DNA of 64,000 nt from Paenibacillus sp. HW567 (GTDB lineage: Bacteria > Bacillota > Bacilli > Paenibacillales > Paenibacillaceae): contig NZ_KB910518.1 in assembly GCF_000374185.1 (NCBI RefSeq), forward strand, positions 5,008,530 to 5,072,529, written 5' to 3'. The position numbers and the translations under genes are program-made. The notes beneath the pieces were generated by a model that made no database searches, was not told the DNA's origin, and saw only the letters and a list, made by a program, of their open reading frames with translations. Of this stretch, positions 8,604-17,382 are shown one piece after another; position 1 is the first letter of the stretch; the number at the start of each line of letters is the position of its first letter.

Positions 8604-10343
8604 CTACTTCACCCGCCAGCCGTCGGCTCCCTGCTGGGTGCTCCATAAATTCTCATACAAGCCGTGCTTCGACAGAAGCTGGTCATGTGTTCCTTCTTCA
8701 ACCAATTTCCCCTGATCCAATACCAGGATTTGATCGGCATTCTGAATCGTCTTCAGACGGTGGGCAATGATGATGACGGTTTTATCCGCCACCAGCTCAT
8801 TAATCGCCTGCTGTACTGCCGTCTCATTCTCAGGGTCCAGCGAGGCGGTAGCTTCATCCAGCAGCACGATCGAAGCATCCTTAAGCAGAGCGCGGGCAAT
8901 GGACACCCGCTGCTTCTCCCCTCCCGACAATGTGGAGCCGCCCTCTCCCACCGGTGTATCATAGCCTTGCGGCAGCCCGGTAATAAATTCGTGACAGCAG
9001 GCACGCTTAGCCGCTTCTTCAATCTCATCCTGCGTCGCTTCCATATTGCCGATGCGGATGTTATTGCCAATCGTGTCCTGGAACAGGTACACATCCTGAA
9101 AGACCATCGAAATGTCCGCCAGCAGCCGCTCCGGGTCAGACTCCCGGATCGGCTGGCCGCCAATTGTGATTGATCCGCCCTGAATCTCCCAGAATCGCGC
9201 AAGCAAGCGTGTAACTGTACTTTTCCCGCTGCCTGAGGGTCCTACCAGAGCCGTTATCGTATTCGGCTGGATGGTGAAAGAAATATCTTTAAGCACAGGT
9301 ATTCCGGCGTCATATCCGAAGGTCACATGATCAAATACGATGGGCTCCCCTGAGGGTACGGCCTCACTGCCTTGCATCCGCTGCTCCTGCCGTACCTCCA
9401 TGATCCGCCGCGCACTGTACGCCGAGTAACGCATCTCTCCATAATTCATCAATACAACAGTGAGCGGCTCGAAGATTTTGATCCCAACAAGCAGAAACAG
9501 CAGGAAGACGGAGAGAGACAGCTTCCCCCCGATCAGCAGATAGCTTCCGGTCACAATCATCAGCGTCATGCCTGAGCGGGTCAGCAGCATGGCTCCCATG
9601 ATCATCGGACCCATCACGCCTTCCAGACGGATGGATGCCCGCTTTAATTGGTCAAAGGACCGACGCAGCCGCTCAAACCGCTTACCGCCGATATTATGAG
9701 CCTTAATCTCCCGGATACCCGTCAAATATTCCTGCAGACGGCTGGCCGCTTCATTTTTGGCCCTTACATGGCTTTCGCTCAGGCGGGCCTGGATCGAATC
9801 TGTCAGCCACAGCAGCAGAACGCCAAAAGGCACAGCCACGAACATTGCCAGAGCCATGCGCCAGTCCATAAAGATCAGACCAGCCAGGGCAAGCACCGGC
9901 AGGATAACCGCGCTGATAAGCTGTGGAACATTGTGCGAGATCGTATGCTCTACCTGACCATAGTCACTTAACAGGAGGTTCGTAATATCCCCCGGATCAC
10001 GTTTGCCGAAAAAACCCAGGGACAGATGGCGGATGTGCTCAGCCAGGCTTAACCGCCCGGAGGCGGCCAGACTGTAAGCAGCTTTGTAGGTTTTATCGTA
10101 AAGATAGGTGTAAGCCGCATACTCCACTGCCAGCCAGACCAGCAAAATGAGACAGACCACCCACATCCGTACAATGTTAAGGCCGGTTTCCGGGTGGGCG
10201 AAGGAGACGTAGATTGTATTGAATATATCCACGAGCAGTGCGGCGGGAATGACCTTGGCAATGCCGTCCAGAAGGGCCGCTACAGCGGCAGGCAGCAGAC
10301 TTCGTGTATTTCCTCCCGAAATATTATAGAAATAATGATTCAT
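8604..10343 (-). CDS. ABC half-transporter (membrane domain plus ATPase), YbtP/YbtQ-like
   Basis: 579 residues: an exporter-fold six-helix membrane domain (about 1-310) and an ATPase with GPSGSGKST, LSGGEKQR and IVLLDEAT. Half-transporters of this fold include the siderophore importers YbtPQ and IrtAB. It overlaps the preceding half-transporter gene by 4 bases (ATGA), so the two probably form a heterodimer. Grouping with an S component, EcfT, EcfA and Fur-like sites supports siderophore or metal-chelate uptake. From memory, the equibactin locus of Streptococcus equi has a similar set. Import rather than export is inference. Confidence 0.82.
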   Translation of the reverse strand: MNHYFYNISGGNTRSLLPAAVAALLDGIAKVIPAALLVDIFNTIYVSFAHPETGLNIVRMWVVCLILLVWLAVEYAAYTYLYDKTYKAAYSLAASGRLSLAEHIRHLSLGFFGKRDPGDITNLLLSDYGQVEHTISHNVPQLISAVILPVLALAGLIFMDWRMALAMFVAVPFGVLLLWLTDSIQARLSESHVRAKNEAASRLQEYLTGIREIKAHNIGGKRFERLRRSFDQLKRASIRLEGVMGPMIMGAMLLTRSGMTLMIVTGSYLLIGGKLSLSVFLLFLLVGIKIFEPLTVVLMNYGEMRYSAYSARRIMEVRQEQRMQGSEAVPSGEPIVFDHVTFGYDAGIPVLKDISFTIQPNTITALVGPSGSGKSTVTRLLARFWEIQGGSITIGGQPIRESDPERLLADISMVFQDVYLFQDTIGNNIRIGNMEATQDEIEEAAKRACCHEFITGLPQGYDTPVGEGGSTLSGGEKQRVSIARALLKDASIVLLDEATASLDPENETAVQQAINELVADKTVIIIAHRLKTIQNADQILVLDQGKLVEEGTHDQLLSKHGLYENLWSTQQGADGWRVK

Positions 10344-12190
10344 CTCTCAAAAACCTCCTTGACGGCGCCAGCAGGGGCAGTCTGCGGGGATACCAGCTCA
10401 TCTGCGCCCAGCCTCCAGCGGGCCGCGCTGATATGCGCCTGCCACATTCTCTCGTACAGTCCGCTCTGCGCCCGCAGCGCCTCATGTGTTCCGCGTTCTG
10501 CAATTTCGCCTTGCTTGACCACAATAATTTGTTCAGCGCCCCGTATGGTGGACAGCCGGTGTGCGATGATCAGTACGGTTTTACCTTTGACCAGTTCAAC
10601 CAGCCCTTGCTGGATTTTCCGTTCATTCTCGGCATCGGCGTAGGCCGTCGCTTCATCCAGCACAAGAATAGGCGCATTCTTGAGCAGCGCACGGGCAATA
10701 GCAATCCGCTGGGCCTCCCCGCCGGACAAATAAGTGCCGCCTTCACCGATTTTGGTATCGTAGCCTGCCTCCAGCTTCCCGATAAAATCATGACAGCAGG
10801 CCATTCTGGCCGCCGCTATGACCTCTTCCTTCGAAGCTTTGGTATTTCCCATCCGAATGTTCTCCTCAATCGTATCGTAGAACAGATGCACATCCTGGAA
10901 CACGAAGGAGACCGTATCCATCAGCTTCTCCGTTCCGATCTCCCGAATAGGCACCCCTCCAATGGTAATCCGGCCTTCCTGCACATCCCAGAAGCGCAGC
11001 AGCAGATTCGCAATCGTTGACTTGCCTCCGCCGGACGGTCCAACCAGTGCGGTCATTTCTCCCGATTTGGCCACAAAGCTGACATCGGATAACACCTGCT
11101 TGTAGTCCTTGCTCTCCGGATGCTCATAAGCGAAGGAAACATGGTCAAAGACAATATCATAGGCAGACGGGACCCGCGGCGACGCAGGCTCACTGACAAC
11201 CGGTTCCGCAAAAACCGCTTCGATCCGCTTGTTGCCCTCCACAATTTCTCTCAGTCCGCTTCCCAGGTAGAGCAGCTTCATCATAGGTGCCGACAAGCTT
11301 GGAGTGATGATCAAAAACAAAATTAGGGTAACAGCAAACGACTGATTGCCCGTGTCTCCACTGAACAGCAGAATGCCTGCCGGAACAACAAAAACAAACA
11401 GGGAGCTGATAATGACAAAAAACAGGCTGTACGACGTTTTGCACATGTTGGTAATGTTCAGGGAAATATCCCGGTAGCGGGTCACCGCCTGCCTGAAGGT
11501 TAGAAAAGAATCCGCCGTAATACCGAACACCTTGACCGCCGGCATCCCTCTGACATACTCCACACCCGTTGCATTCATTTCTTCTACAGCATATTGAAAG
11601 TCCCGGTAAGCCTGTTGTCCTCCTTCACTGCCAAACACACGGGTCTGCAGCCAAAACCCGATTCCGATGGGGAGCAGCAGCACCAGCGCCATCCGCCAGT
11701 CCAGCCAGAATAAATAGCTCAGCAGCAGCAGCGGAACAATCACTGCGCTGACGAGATCGGGCAACTGGTGGGCAATAAATTTCTCTATCTTCTCCACACT
11801 GACCTCAATAATCTTCTTCAGTTCCCCGGTGGCTGTTTTCGTATGATAGCCCATCGGAACTTTAGCCACATGCTCGGACAGCCGGACCCTCAGCTCATAC
11901 AAAATATTAAACGCCGCGATATGCGAGCACATTCCCCCGATATACAAGGCGATCAAAGAACCCACTAGCGAAAACAGGGCCCACAAACCCCAATGCACAA
12001 TAAGCTCCTTGTTGATTCCGGCAGCATTCTGGGCATGGAGAAACAGCTCTTCTATAATTTTATACACCGCAACAAAAGGCACGATCTGCAGCAAGCTGGA
12101 CAGAGTTGAGAAGATGCTGGCAACAACCAAAAGCATCTTTTTGGAGGAAACAATCTTAAGCAGTCCGGCAATATCGGAATTGGAGTTCAT
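10340..12190 (-). CDS. ABC half-transporter (membrane domain plus ATPase), YbtP/YbtQ-like partner
   Basis: 616 residues with an N-terminal exporter-fold membrane domain (hydrophobic segments at LLVVASIFSTLSSLLQIVPF, LLLLSYLFWLDW and SLFFVIISSLFVFVV) and an ATPase with GPSGGGKST, LSGGEAQR and ILVLDEAT. It starts in the stop of the S-component gene (4-base overlap) and ends in the start of the second half-transporter. Strict overlap and similar length point to a heterodimeric pair. A plain drug exporter is the main alternative, but the ECF neighbours and iron-type control argue against it. Confidence 0.82.
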   Translation of the reverse strand: MNSNSDIAGLLKIVSSKKMLLVVASIFSTLSSLLQIVPFVAVYKIIEELFLHAQNAAGINKELIVHWGLWALFSLVGSLIALYIGGMCSHIAAFNILYELRVRLSEHVAKVPMGYHTKTATGELKKIIEVSVEKIEKFIAHQLPDLVSAVIVPLLLLSYLFWLDWRMALVLLLPIGIGFWLQTRVFGSEGGQQAYRDFQYAVEEMNATGVEYVRGMPAVKVFGITADSFLTFRQAVTRYRDISLNITNMCKTSYSLFFVIISSLFVFVVPAGILLFSGDTGNQSFAVTLILFLIITPSLSAPMMKLLYLGSGLREIVEGNKRIEAVFAEPVVSEPASPRVPSAYDIVFDHVSFAYEHPESKDYKQVLSDVSFVAKSGEMTALVGPSGGGKSTIANLLLRFWDVQEGRITIGGVPIREIGTEKLMDTVSFVFQDVHLFYDTIEENIRMGNTKASKEEVIAAARMACCHDFIGKLEAGYDTKIGEGGTYLSGGEAQRIAIARALLKNAPILVLDEATAYADAENERKIQQGLVELVKGKTVLIIAHRLSTIRGAEQIIVVKQGEIAERGTHEALRAQSGLYERMWQAHISAARWRLGADELVSPQTAPAGAVKEVFER

Positions 12191-12783
12191 CTGATTACAC
12201 CCGCTTTGATAAAATGCTTATTAAGCATTCTGGAAGCGAACCAGCTTCCGAGTAGTGTCATTGCAAAAGAAAACACGATACTTACAGTAATCCAAACCGG
12301 AGAGTAAGCAAAATACAGCATTCTCTCAAGCGTATCCGGAGCGAACATATTGGTCAGATAATCGCCGCCATAAATATAAATCGTCACCGAGGAGCCCAGG
12401 CCGTACAAGCAGCCGTATGTGGCATATGCAAGCGATTGTCTGCGCAGTTTTCTGTATTGGTTCCCGTCTCCCCGGAGCAGAACCGCCTCGCCCAAACATC
12501 CCGCCAGGGTGAAAAAGGCCAGCATCAAGGGGATGCCCATCAAGGTGTACACCAGGCCGCTGACGATACATTGCACCAGCAGCACCCCTCTTTTGGCAAT
12601 CTTGAGCGCCATGATCAGATACACAATTGCCGAGAAAAAGAGACAGAAGCCCGCGATTAAAGGCATGGCGGATGTTCCCATAAACGGTGTTAGTACAGAG
12701 CCTACAACAGCATTCACGGCATAAATCAAAATGCTGAAGATTCCTATTAATATGTAGTCCTTAGTTTTAAGTTTTCTTGTCAT
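12187..12783 (-). CDS. ECF transporter S component (MptD / Trep_Strep family)
   Basis: A 198-residue integral membrane protein with about five hydrophobic helices and the family-like start MTRKLKTKDYILIGIFSILIY, then GTSAMPLIAGF and RGVLLVQCIVSGLVYTLMG. Members of this uncharacterised S-component family occur with EcfT/EcfA and ABC half-transporters. I chose ATG 12783, preceded by GGGAGAGG, rather than a TTG 39 bases upstream. It is the first gene of the operon. A Fur-box-like palindrome lies 71 bases upstream. Confidence 0.8.
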   Translation of the reverse strand: MTRKLKTKDYILIGIFSILIYAVNAVVGSVLTPFMGTSAMPLIAGFCLFFSAIVYLIMALKIAKRGVLLVQCIVSGLVYTLMGIPLMLAFFTLAGCLGEAVLLRGDGNQYRKLRRQSLAYATYGCLYGLGSSVTIYIYGGDYLTNMFAPDTLERMLYFAYSPVWITVSIVFSFAMTLLGSWFASRMLNKHFIKAGVIR

Positions 12784-12853
12784 ACCGGCTACCTCTCCCT
12801 CAATTGTTGTGATCAGCTTCAAAAGTTACAGCTATCCCCCTAACTAAAGAAAA

Positions 12854-12868
12854 TGATAATCATTCTCA
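12854..12868. promoter_or_regulatory. Fur-box-like operator upstream of the ECF/ABC operon
   Basis: TGATAATCATTCTCA matches the 7-1-7 Fur core (TGATAATnATTATCA) at 14 of 15 positions. The wider 19 bases from 12849 match the classical iron box at 17 positions. It lies just upstream of the S-component start, which suggests iron repression of the whole operon. Confidence 0.8.
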
Positions 12869-13014
12869 TTTGGTGCTAAAAAAGAAAGGCCCCTCTACTC
12901 AATAACAAGTACAATCAGGCCCCGTAATCTTTTCATTATCTGTAAATATGACATAATCCCTGCTTACCCGACACTCAAAACGGGATGATTTCAATACAGA
13001 AACGGATTTTCGGA

Positions 13015-13989
13015 TCAGGACTTCACTCTTCCAAAATATCGCGAGGGAGCATTGCCGTACTTTTGACGGAATTTCTCCGCGAAATGACCGGGGTTGCTGA
13101 AGCCGGCCATTACAGCCGCCATAGTAACCGAACAAGAGCCGCTTTCGAGCAACTGGTAGGCTTTCTCCAGCCTGCAATCAATGATGTAGGCATGTACCGG
13201 CATGCCGAAAAGCTGCTTGAAGCCTTTTTTCAGCTTAAATTCATTCAGACATACCCTCTTGGAAAGCTCAAGGATTCCCGGGGCGGCCAGCACATCATTA
13301 TCCACTATTTCTTTGGCTTTCATCAGGGAGTCCATATCCGTTCGGGACAAGCCTGTGTTAGCAGCCGGACTGCACGCCACATCATGCAAATACGCAGCGG
13401 TCAGCTCCAGCACCTTGCCCTCCAGGTACATCCGTTTGATCCCCCCTTCGTAATTGCAGCCCATCATCTCTTTGAAAATCCGGTTCATCGCGGGGGACGC
13501 CATATGCGTCTGAAACGGCTCCAGCCCTTTGGGGCAGATGTGTTCAGAATACAGACTTTCTATAAAATCTGGAGCTATTTTGACTGTAATGCCGCAATAT
13601 TGTCTTCCGGCCTGATAGTAGCCGACACAGTCAGCCGGCCGGTGGCCGAACACGGACATCTCGCCTTGCTTTAACCGGTACATCCGATTAGGAGCCTCAA
13701 CCGTCCACTCGATGGGTGCGCCCAGACAGTACCCCCACTTCATAGAACCATTCTGCTCGTTGCTGCACATCTCGATATTTTCATGAAAGCACATATCACA
13801 TACCGCAACCTCTATCACAGAGCTTACTTTGAACCTTTCCCAGAATCCCTGCCCGAACTGATCCGGTACCTGAAGCCGATTAGAGCCGTTCACCTTCAGA
13901 CCGTACAAATCGTTCAGACCTTCCGCAAGAGGACGGTGCTTGGGATGCAGACTTTCGATATCATACCAATCTGTATGACCCGCATTCAT
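13015..13989 (-). CDS. AraC family regulator, PchR-like
   Basis: A 324-residue regulator with a C-terminal AraC DNA-binding domain: LSKRVCLNEFKLKKGFKQLFG (first helix-turn-helix) and VTMAAVMAGFSNPGHFAEKFRQKYG (second). The N-terminal part contains several cysteines (CDMCFHENIEMC) and a sensor-like region ending near residue 215. PchR-type proteins activate siderophore uptake genes in response to ferri-siderophore. It sits directly upstream of, and on the same strand as, the transporter operon, and has its own Fur-like palindrome before its start. GAGGTGA precedes the ATG. Confidence 0.88.
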   Translation of the reverse strand: MNAGHTDWYDIESLHPKHRPLAEGLNDLYGLKVNGSNRLQVPDQFGQGFWERFKVSSVIEVAVCDMCFHENIEMCSNEQNGSMKWGYCLGAPIEWTVEAPNRMYRLKQGEMSVFGHRPADCVGYYQAGRQYCGITVKIAPDFIESLYSEHICPKGLEPFQTHMASPAMNRIFKEMMGCNYEGGIKRMYLEGKVLELTAAYLHDVACSPAANTGLSRTDMDSLMKAKEIVDNDVLAAPGILELSKRVCLNEFKLKKGFKQLFGMPVHAYIIDCRLEKAYQLLESGSCSVTMAAVMAGFSNPGHFAEKFRQKYGNAPSRYFGRVKS

Positions 13990-14026
13990 CTCTTCACCTC
14001 ATTCATTTATATTCAATCCCATCAAC

Positions 14027-14041
14027 TGAGAATCATTCTCA
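14027..14041. promoter_or_regulatory. Fur-box-like operator upstream of the AraC regulator gene
   Basis: TGAGAATCATTCTCA is a perfect 7-1-7 palindrome and matches the Fur core at 13 of 15 positions. It lies 38 bases upstream of the regulator start, so regulator and transporter would both be iron controlled. Confidence 0.78.
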
Positions 14042-14114
14042 TTTATATAGTATCTGAATTTGCTTTTATTGACTAGCTTCTTTTTCCAAATATTCTGCTG
14101 CTGTCTAAGAGCAT

Positions 14115-14155
14115 TAAAAAATCGGTGAGGGATTAAAACCTGTCCCCTCACCGAT
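14115..14155 (-). terminator. Terminator of the rtcB-slipin operon
   Basis: ATCGGTGAGGG (14121-14131) pairs with CCCTCACCGAT (14145-14155). The minus strand continues in a T-run of six. It lies 18 bases past the slipin stop. Confidence 0.88.
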
Positions 14156-14172
14156 TGATATAACTACATTTA

Positions 14173-15285
14173 TCATTGCCCGTCCCCGTCGCTGATCAGC
14201 AGTTGACCAAGTCTTTCCGCCAGCGTGCCCCCGCCTACCAAGGATACATTGCCAATCCGTTCGCTGATTTTTTCCAGGAACTCCAGCTCCTTCAGCCGGT
14301 ACAGCGTCTTGTTCTCGTCCATCAGCTTCGCCGTGTTCAGCAGACTGCGGGTTGAGGCCGTCTCCTCGCGCCTGGTAATCAGATTGGCTTGCGCCTTCTT
14401 CTCAGCCAGGAGTACAGTGTTCAGAATGTCCTTGATCTCTCCCGGCAGAATAATGTCCTTCACTCCGGCGGAGTGGAACTGCACGCCATAAGCTTCGCTT
14501 TGCTCCTGCAGTCTGGAGAGCACAAACGCACCCACCTCCTGCTTCATCCGCAGCAGATCATCCAGCTTCAAGCTTCCCACGTATTCACGCAGTACAAGCT
14601 GGAGACTGATATAGATCTGCTCCTCCACAGACTTGATCGCCAGTGTGCGCTGCGGATTCACAATCGAATATTGGCAGACGAAGTTGAGCCTGAGGCTAAC
14701 CTTGTCCTCTGTGAGCATCTCCTGACCCGTCATATCCATCTGCTGCTGGCGCAGGTCGATGATCTTCACGGATACCTTGACCGGACCTTTCCAGAAATCA
14801 TATTTCCCGGGAGGCAGCTCCCGCTGCAGCACATTATTGAAATATAGAATGCCCACCTCATGGGCGGCAACCTCATAACTCTGGACGTTATAAGGAATAC
14901 GGGCTAGGATAGAGCGGTCAATCTCCAAAGGGATTTCCGGCTGACGCGTATCCACTCTAAGGAATGTATGATTGCCGTTTATTTTCCAGAATGCATATTG
15001 ACCGGAAGAGAGCAGCGCAACGAACCTGCCATCCCTGTATTGCAGCACATATTCATAGTCGGCTACGTTCACAAGCTCCAGGTCACGCAGCAGAGCCTCA
15101 TCATGCAAAAAAACACTCAGCTCCTTGCCCGGAACGGCAAAGGGTTTGCTTATGTTCAGCTTCTCAACGCTTTGCTCCTTAAAGGTTGTCAGCCAGTACT
15201 CTCCTGGCAGCAAATATTTGTCGTAGCTGCCTTGCTTGAACACAAGTCCGCGTTCATCGGCAGCAATCGTAATCCTCTTGAACAT
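14173..15285 (-). CDS. Slipin (SPFH/band 7 family) protein
   Basis: A 370-residue SPFH-type scaffold protein. The band 7 core is seen around residues 175-310 (SVKIIDLRQQQMDMTGQEMLTEDKV, split by loops; SIVNPQRTLAIKSVEEQIYISLQLVLREYVG). A charged, probably coiled-coil tail follows (LLAEKKAQANLITRREETASTRSLL). No obvious transmembrane segment is present at the N-terminus, unlike stomatin, so membrane attachment would be peripheral. It shares strand and terminator with rtcB and the intervening tRNA-like RNA, making it part of the RNA-repair operon. Association of slipin with RtcB is known from gene neighbourhoods; its role there is not established. Confidence 0.85.
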   Translation of the reverse strand: MFKRITIAADERGLVFKQGSYDKYLLPGEYWLTTFKEQSVEKLNISKPFAVPGKELSVFLHDEALLRDLELVNVADYEYVLQYRDGRFVALLSSGQYAFWKINGNHTFLRVDTRQPEIPLEIDRSILARIPYNVQSYEVAAHEVGILYFNNVLQRELPPGKYDFWKGPVKVSVKIIDLRQQQMDMTGQEMLTEDKVSLRLNFVCQYSIVNPQRTLAIKSVEEQIYISLQLVLREYVGSLKLDDLLRMKQEVGAFVLSRLQEQSEAYGVQFHSAGVKDIILPGEIKDILNTVLLAEKKAQANLITRREETASTRSLLNTAKLMDENKTLYRLKELEFLEKISERIGNVSLVGGGTLAERLGQLLISDGDGQ

Positions 15286-15635
15286 CCTGTCCTCCTGAAT
15301 CCGCCGGTATATTATGACTGATGGCGGTTCCTTCTGAAATGCGGCCCGTCAGGGAAATTCTCCCGGAAGCGGCTGCGGAGCCAGTCTTTAGGAGCATGGC
15401 GGCAGGAGGAGCCTTCTGGCCCGCCTATACCCTGAATACAAGCCAGACTACAGCTTGCACGCAGAGCATAGGCACAACCTGATGGTCCTTCCTTTCCCCA
15501 TACTCCGGTATCCGCCGGCTGCATAGCAGCGCTTCGGGTATCTGCTCCGAAGAGCCGGCTGAGAATTTCCGCTTAAGGGCCTTGTTCCAATTCCATTTCA
15601 CATGTCAACCGACTCTTTACCAAAGATCGCACTGA
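15286..15635 (-). other. Spacer between tRNA-like RNA and slipin gene, possible small ORF
   Basis: This 350-base stretch has no clear gene. One open frame (15312-15524, minus) would give 70 residues, Cys-rich in the middle (CAYALRASCSLAC) and basic at the end (APKDWLRSRFRENF), but no ribosome site precedes its ATG. An overlapping frame begins GTG at about 15600 (VKWNWNKALKRKFSAGSSEQ) and meets a stop midway. The two halves could be a frameshifted small gene, or the whole stretch may be untranslated RNA extending from the tRNA-like element. Confidence 0.3.
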
Positions 15636-15740
15636 AAGCGAGTGGGGAATCGAACCCCTTTTATGGTTAAGCGCCTAGCAGTTGCAGCATACCCGGCCAC
15701 AGGATGGCGGACACTGCGGGATCATCAGAAATCCTCGCTT
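15636..15740 (-). ncRNA. tRNA-like cloverleaf RNA in the rtcB-slipin operon
   Basis: On the minus strand, 105 bases fold on paper into a tRNA mimic. AAGCGAG (15734-15740) pairs perfectly with CTCGCTT (15636-15642) as a 7-bp acceptor stem. Next comes a small D-like hairpin (GAT with ATC). A central arm GCAGT/ACTGC (15713-15717 with 15678-15682) encloses a GCCA/TGGC hairpin. Directly before the acceptor 3' strand lies a T arm GGGG-TTCGATT-CCCC (15644-15658). The T loop is near consensus. No normal anticodon arm or CCA end is present, so it is not a decoding tRNA. Position after rtcB, an RNA ligase gene, suggests a substrate, decoy or regulator. Structure is by eye only. Confidence 0.62.
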
Positions 15741-15800
15741 CGCAAGGAGCTAGACGAATATCCAAATCTATTATAATTTGTAAACCCCAATAAAAAAAAG

Positions 15801-17219
15801 CTATATTCCTTTGATGACCGCCATCGGCTTGCACTTGGCCACAACATCGGCAAGTCTCGCGCCGGTAATGCTGTCGATAATCTGGTCCACATCCTTGTAG
15901 GCCTGCGGGCACTCATCCAGGATCGCTTCCAGGGAGCGGTGGTTGACGATGATTTCATCCTCTGTCCCGACACGCAGAGATTTGCTGAATTCATCTACCG
16001 TTACTGCCAGGCGGGTTGCCCGTCTGGAGCGCAGTCTTCCGGCACCGTGGCAGATGGAATAGAAATTCTTCATGCCTTCCTCCCGGCCGATCATAATGTA
16101 GGAGGAGGTTCCCATAGAGCCGGGAATCAGCGCAGGGTGTCCAGTTTCCTTGTACACAGGCGTGTTCAGAAAATGTCCAGGCGGCAAAGCCCGCGTAGCA
16201 CCTTTCCGGTGCACCAGCATCGGCTGGTTCCGGTGAAACTCCTTCAGCGCGTAATTGTGCATGAGATCGTACAGCACCGGCATTTCGAACTGCGGACCGT
16301 ACAGCTCACGGAAGGCCTCCTGCACTCCAAACGCGATCATATGACGATTCGTGACGGCGAAGTTCAGCGCAGAATACATCAGGTTCAAGTAGGCCTCCCC
16401 TTCCCGGCTGCTGATCGGCGCATAATTCAGGTTCGGATCAGGACTGCTTACTCCCCACAAATGCATCGCTTCCTTAATCGTCTTCGTATGCTCCCGTCCG
16501 ACCATCGCGCCCCAGGCCCGCGAGCCGGAGTGAATCATCACGACCACTCCGCCGTCGAACAACCCCCAGCGGGCTGCCAGTTCCTTATGCTCTTCAGCGA
16601 CCTCCAGATATTGAATCTCGCAAAAATGATTGCCGCTCCCCAGCGTCCCAAGCTGCCCATGAGCATTTTTGCGGATTTTGGGCGGCAACTGCTCCAGTGC
16701 CGCATGGTCATAGCGGAAGTTGCTCTGCTCCACGTGGGTAATCCATTGCGGCGAAGGAATGTATTTGTCAGGCAGTCCGTTTAATCCGCTGCGCACGACC
16801 TCCATAATATCAATATCGTCATAGTTACTGTTGACACGTTCATTGGTCGGCACGTATTTCTCAATAGCCTCAATCAGCCTGCGGCTTACAGCCGGGTCCT
16901 GCAAATCCCGTCTATGCAGCGGGGTTGTATGCACCCGCATGCCGCAGCCGATATCCACTCCGACAATCGAAGGCGACACCATGCCATCCTTCATGCTCCA
17001 TACCGCCGTAGTACCGATACAAGTACCGACGCCCACATGAGCATCGGGTGTGTATCCCATGTACCTGTTCCGCGGAATCCGCAGGTTGTTATCGGCCATT
17101 TCATAGACCTTTTCATCAAATGACCCATAGATCTCCGGGTTCGCGAACACATGCAGCGCTCCGTGCGGGAGCTCCAGCTCATAATGATTGCTGCCATGCG
17201 CCTTACTGTTCCATTTCAT
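15801..17219 (-). CDS. rtcB: RtcB family RNA-splicing/repair ligase
   Basis: GTP- and Mn-dependent ligase joining RNA 2',3'-cyclic phosphate or 3'-phosphate ends to 5'-OH ends. Visible motifs: SIVGVDIGCGMRV (metal-binding Asp and Cys), LGSGNHFCEIQ, IHSGSRAWG (metal His), NQPMLVHRKGATRA, GSMGTSSYIMIG and the guanylylated His in SICHGAGRLRSRRAT. At 472 residues it is near the length of archaeal RtcB. AGGAGGAG lies upstream of the ATG. The gene is preceded by a 750-base leader with two small ORFs and three terminators and followed by a tRNA-like RNA and slipin. No archease or RtcA is in the window. Confidence 0.95.
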   Translation of the reverse strand: MKWNSKAHGSNHYELELPHGALHVFANPEIYGSFDEKVYEMADNNLRIPRNRYMGYTPDAHVGVGTCIGTTAVWSMKDGMVSPSIVGVDIGCGMRVHTTPLHRRDLQDPAVSRRLIEAIEKYVPTNERVNSNYDDIDIMEVVRSGLNGLPDKYIPSPQWITHVEQSNFRYDHAALEQLPPKIRKNAHGQLGTLGSGNHFCEIQYLEVAEEHKELAARWGLFDGGVVVMIHSGSRAWGAMVGREHTKTIKEAMHLWGVSSPDPNLNYAPISSREGEAYLNLMYSALNFAVTNRHMIAFGVQEAFRELYGPQFEMPVLYDLMHNYALKEFHRNQPMLVHRKGATRALPPGHFLNTPVYKETGHPALIPGSMGTSSYIMIGREEGMKNFYSICHGAGRLRSRRATRLAVTVDEFSKSLRVGTEDEIIVNHRSLEAILDECPQAYKDVDQIIDSITGARLADVVAKCKPMAVIKGI

Positions 17220-17287
17220 TGCTTACTCCTCCTGATTGTTGTCATAAGTAATCTTCTGCCGGGCAAACCCGAAGCTCAGCTCAACAG

Positions 17288-17362
17288 AAAAAGGCCGCCG
17301 GTTCACAGGTCTGACGCTGCATCTTATACAAATGCAACGCAAGCTTTCGTGATCCGGCAGCC
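17288..17362 (-). terminator. Leader terminator T3 immediately before rtcB
   Basis: A long hairpin: GGCTGCCGGATCAC and GTGAACCGGCGGCC pair at 13 of 14 positions, with an inner 9-bp stem (GCGTTGCAT with ATGCAGCGT, two wobbles), followed by five T residues on the minus strand. Only 68 bases separate it from the rtcB start, and I see no convincing promoter in them, so rtcB transcription must pass through it. Confidence 0.75.
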
Positions 17363-17382
17363 TCATCCATCATCCCTTGGAG

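Noticed and set aside
15601..15625. Third copy of the repair-operon promoter before the slipin spacer
   Set aside because: GGTTGACA and TGGAAT are present on the minus strand, but two bases further apart than in the two real copies, and no -10 box follows.
15636..15740. Ordinary tRNA gene
   Set aside because: T arm and acceptor stem fit, but there is no standard anticodon arm, the length is 105 bases without a class II variable arm in the right place, and no CCA follows. Kept as tRNA-like RNA.
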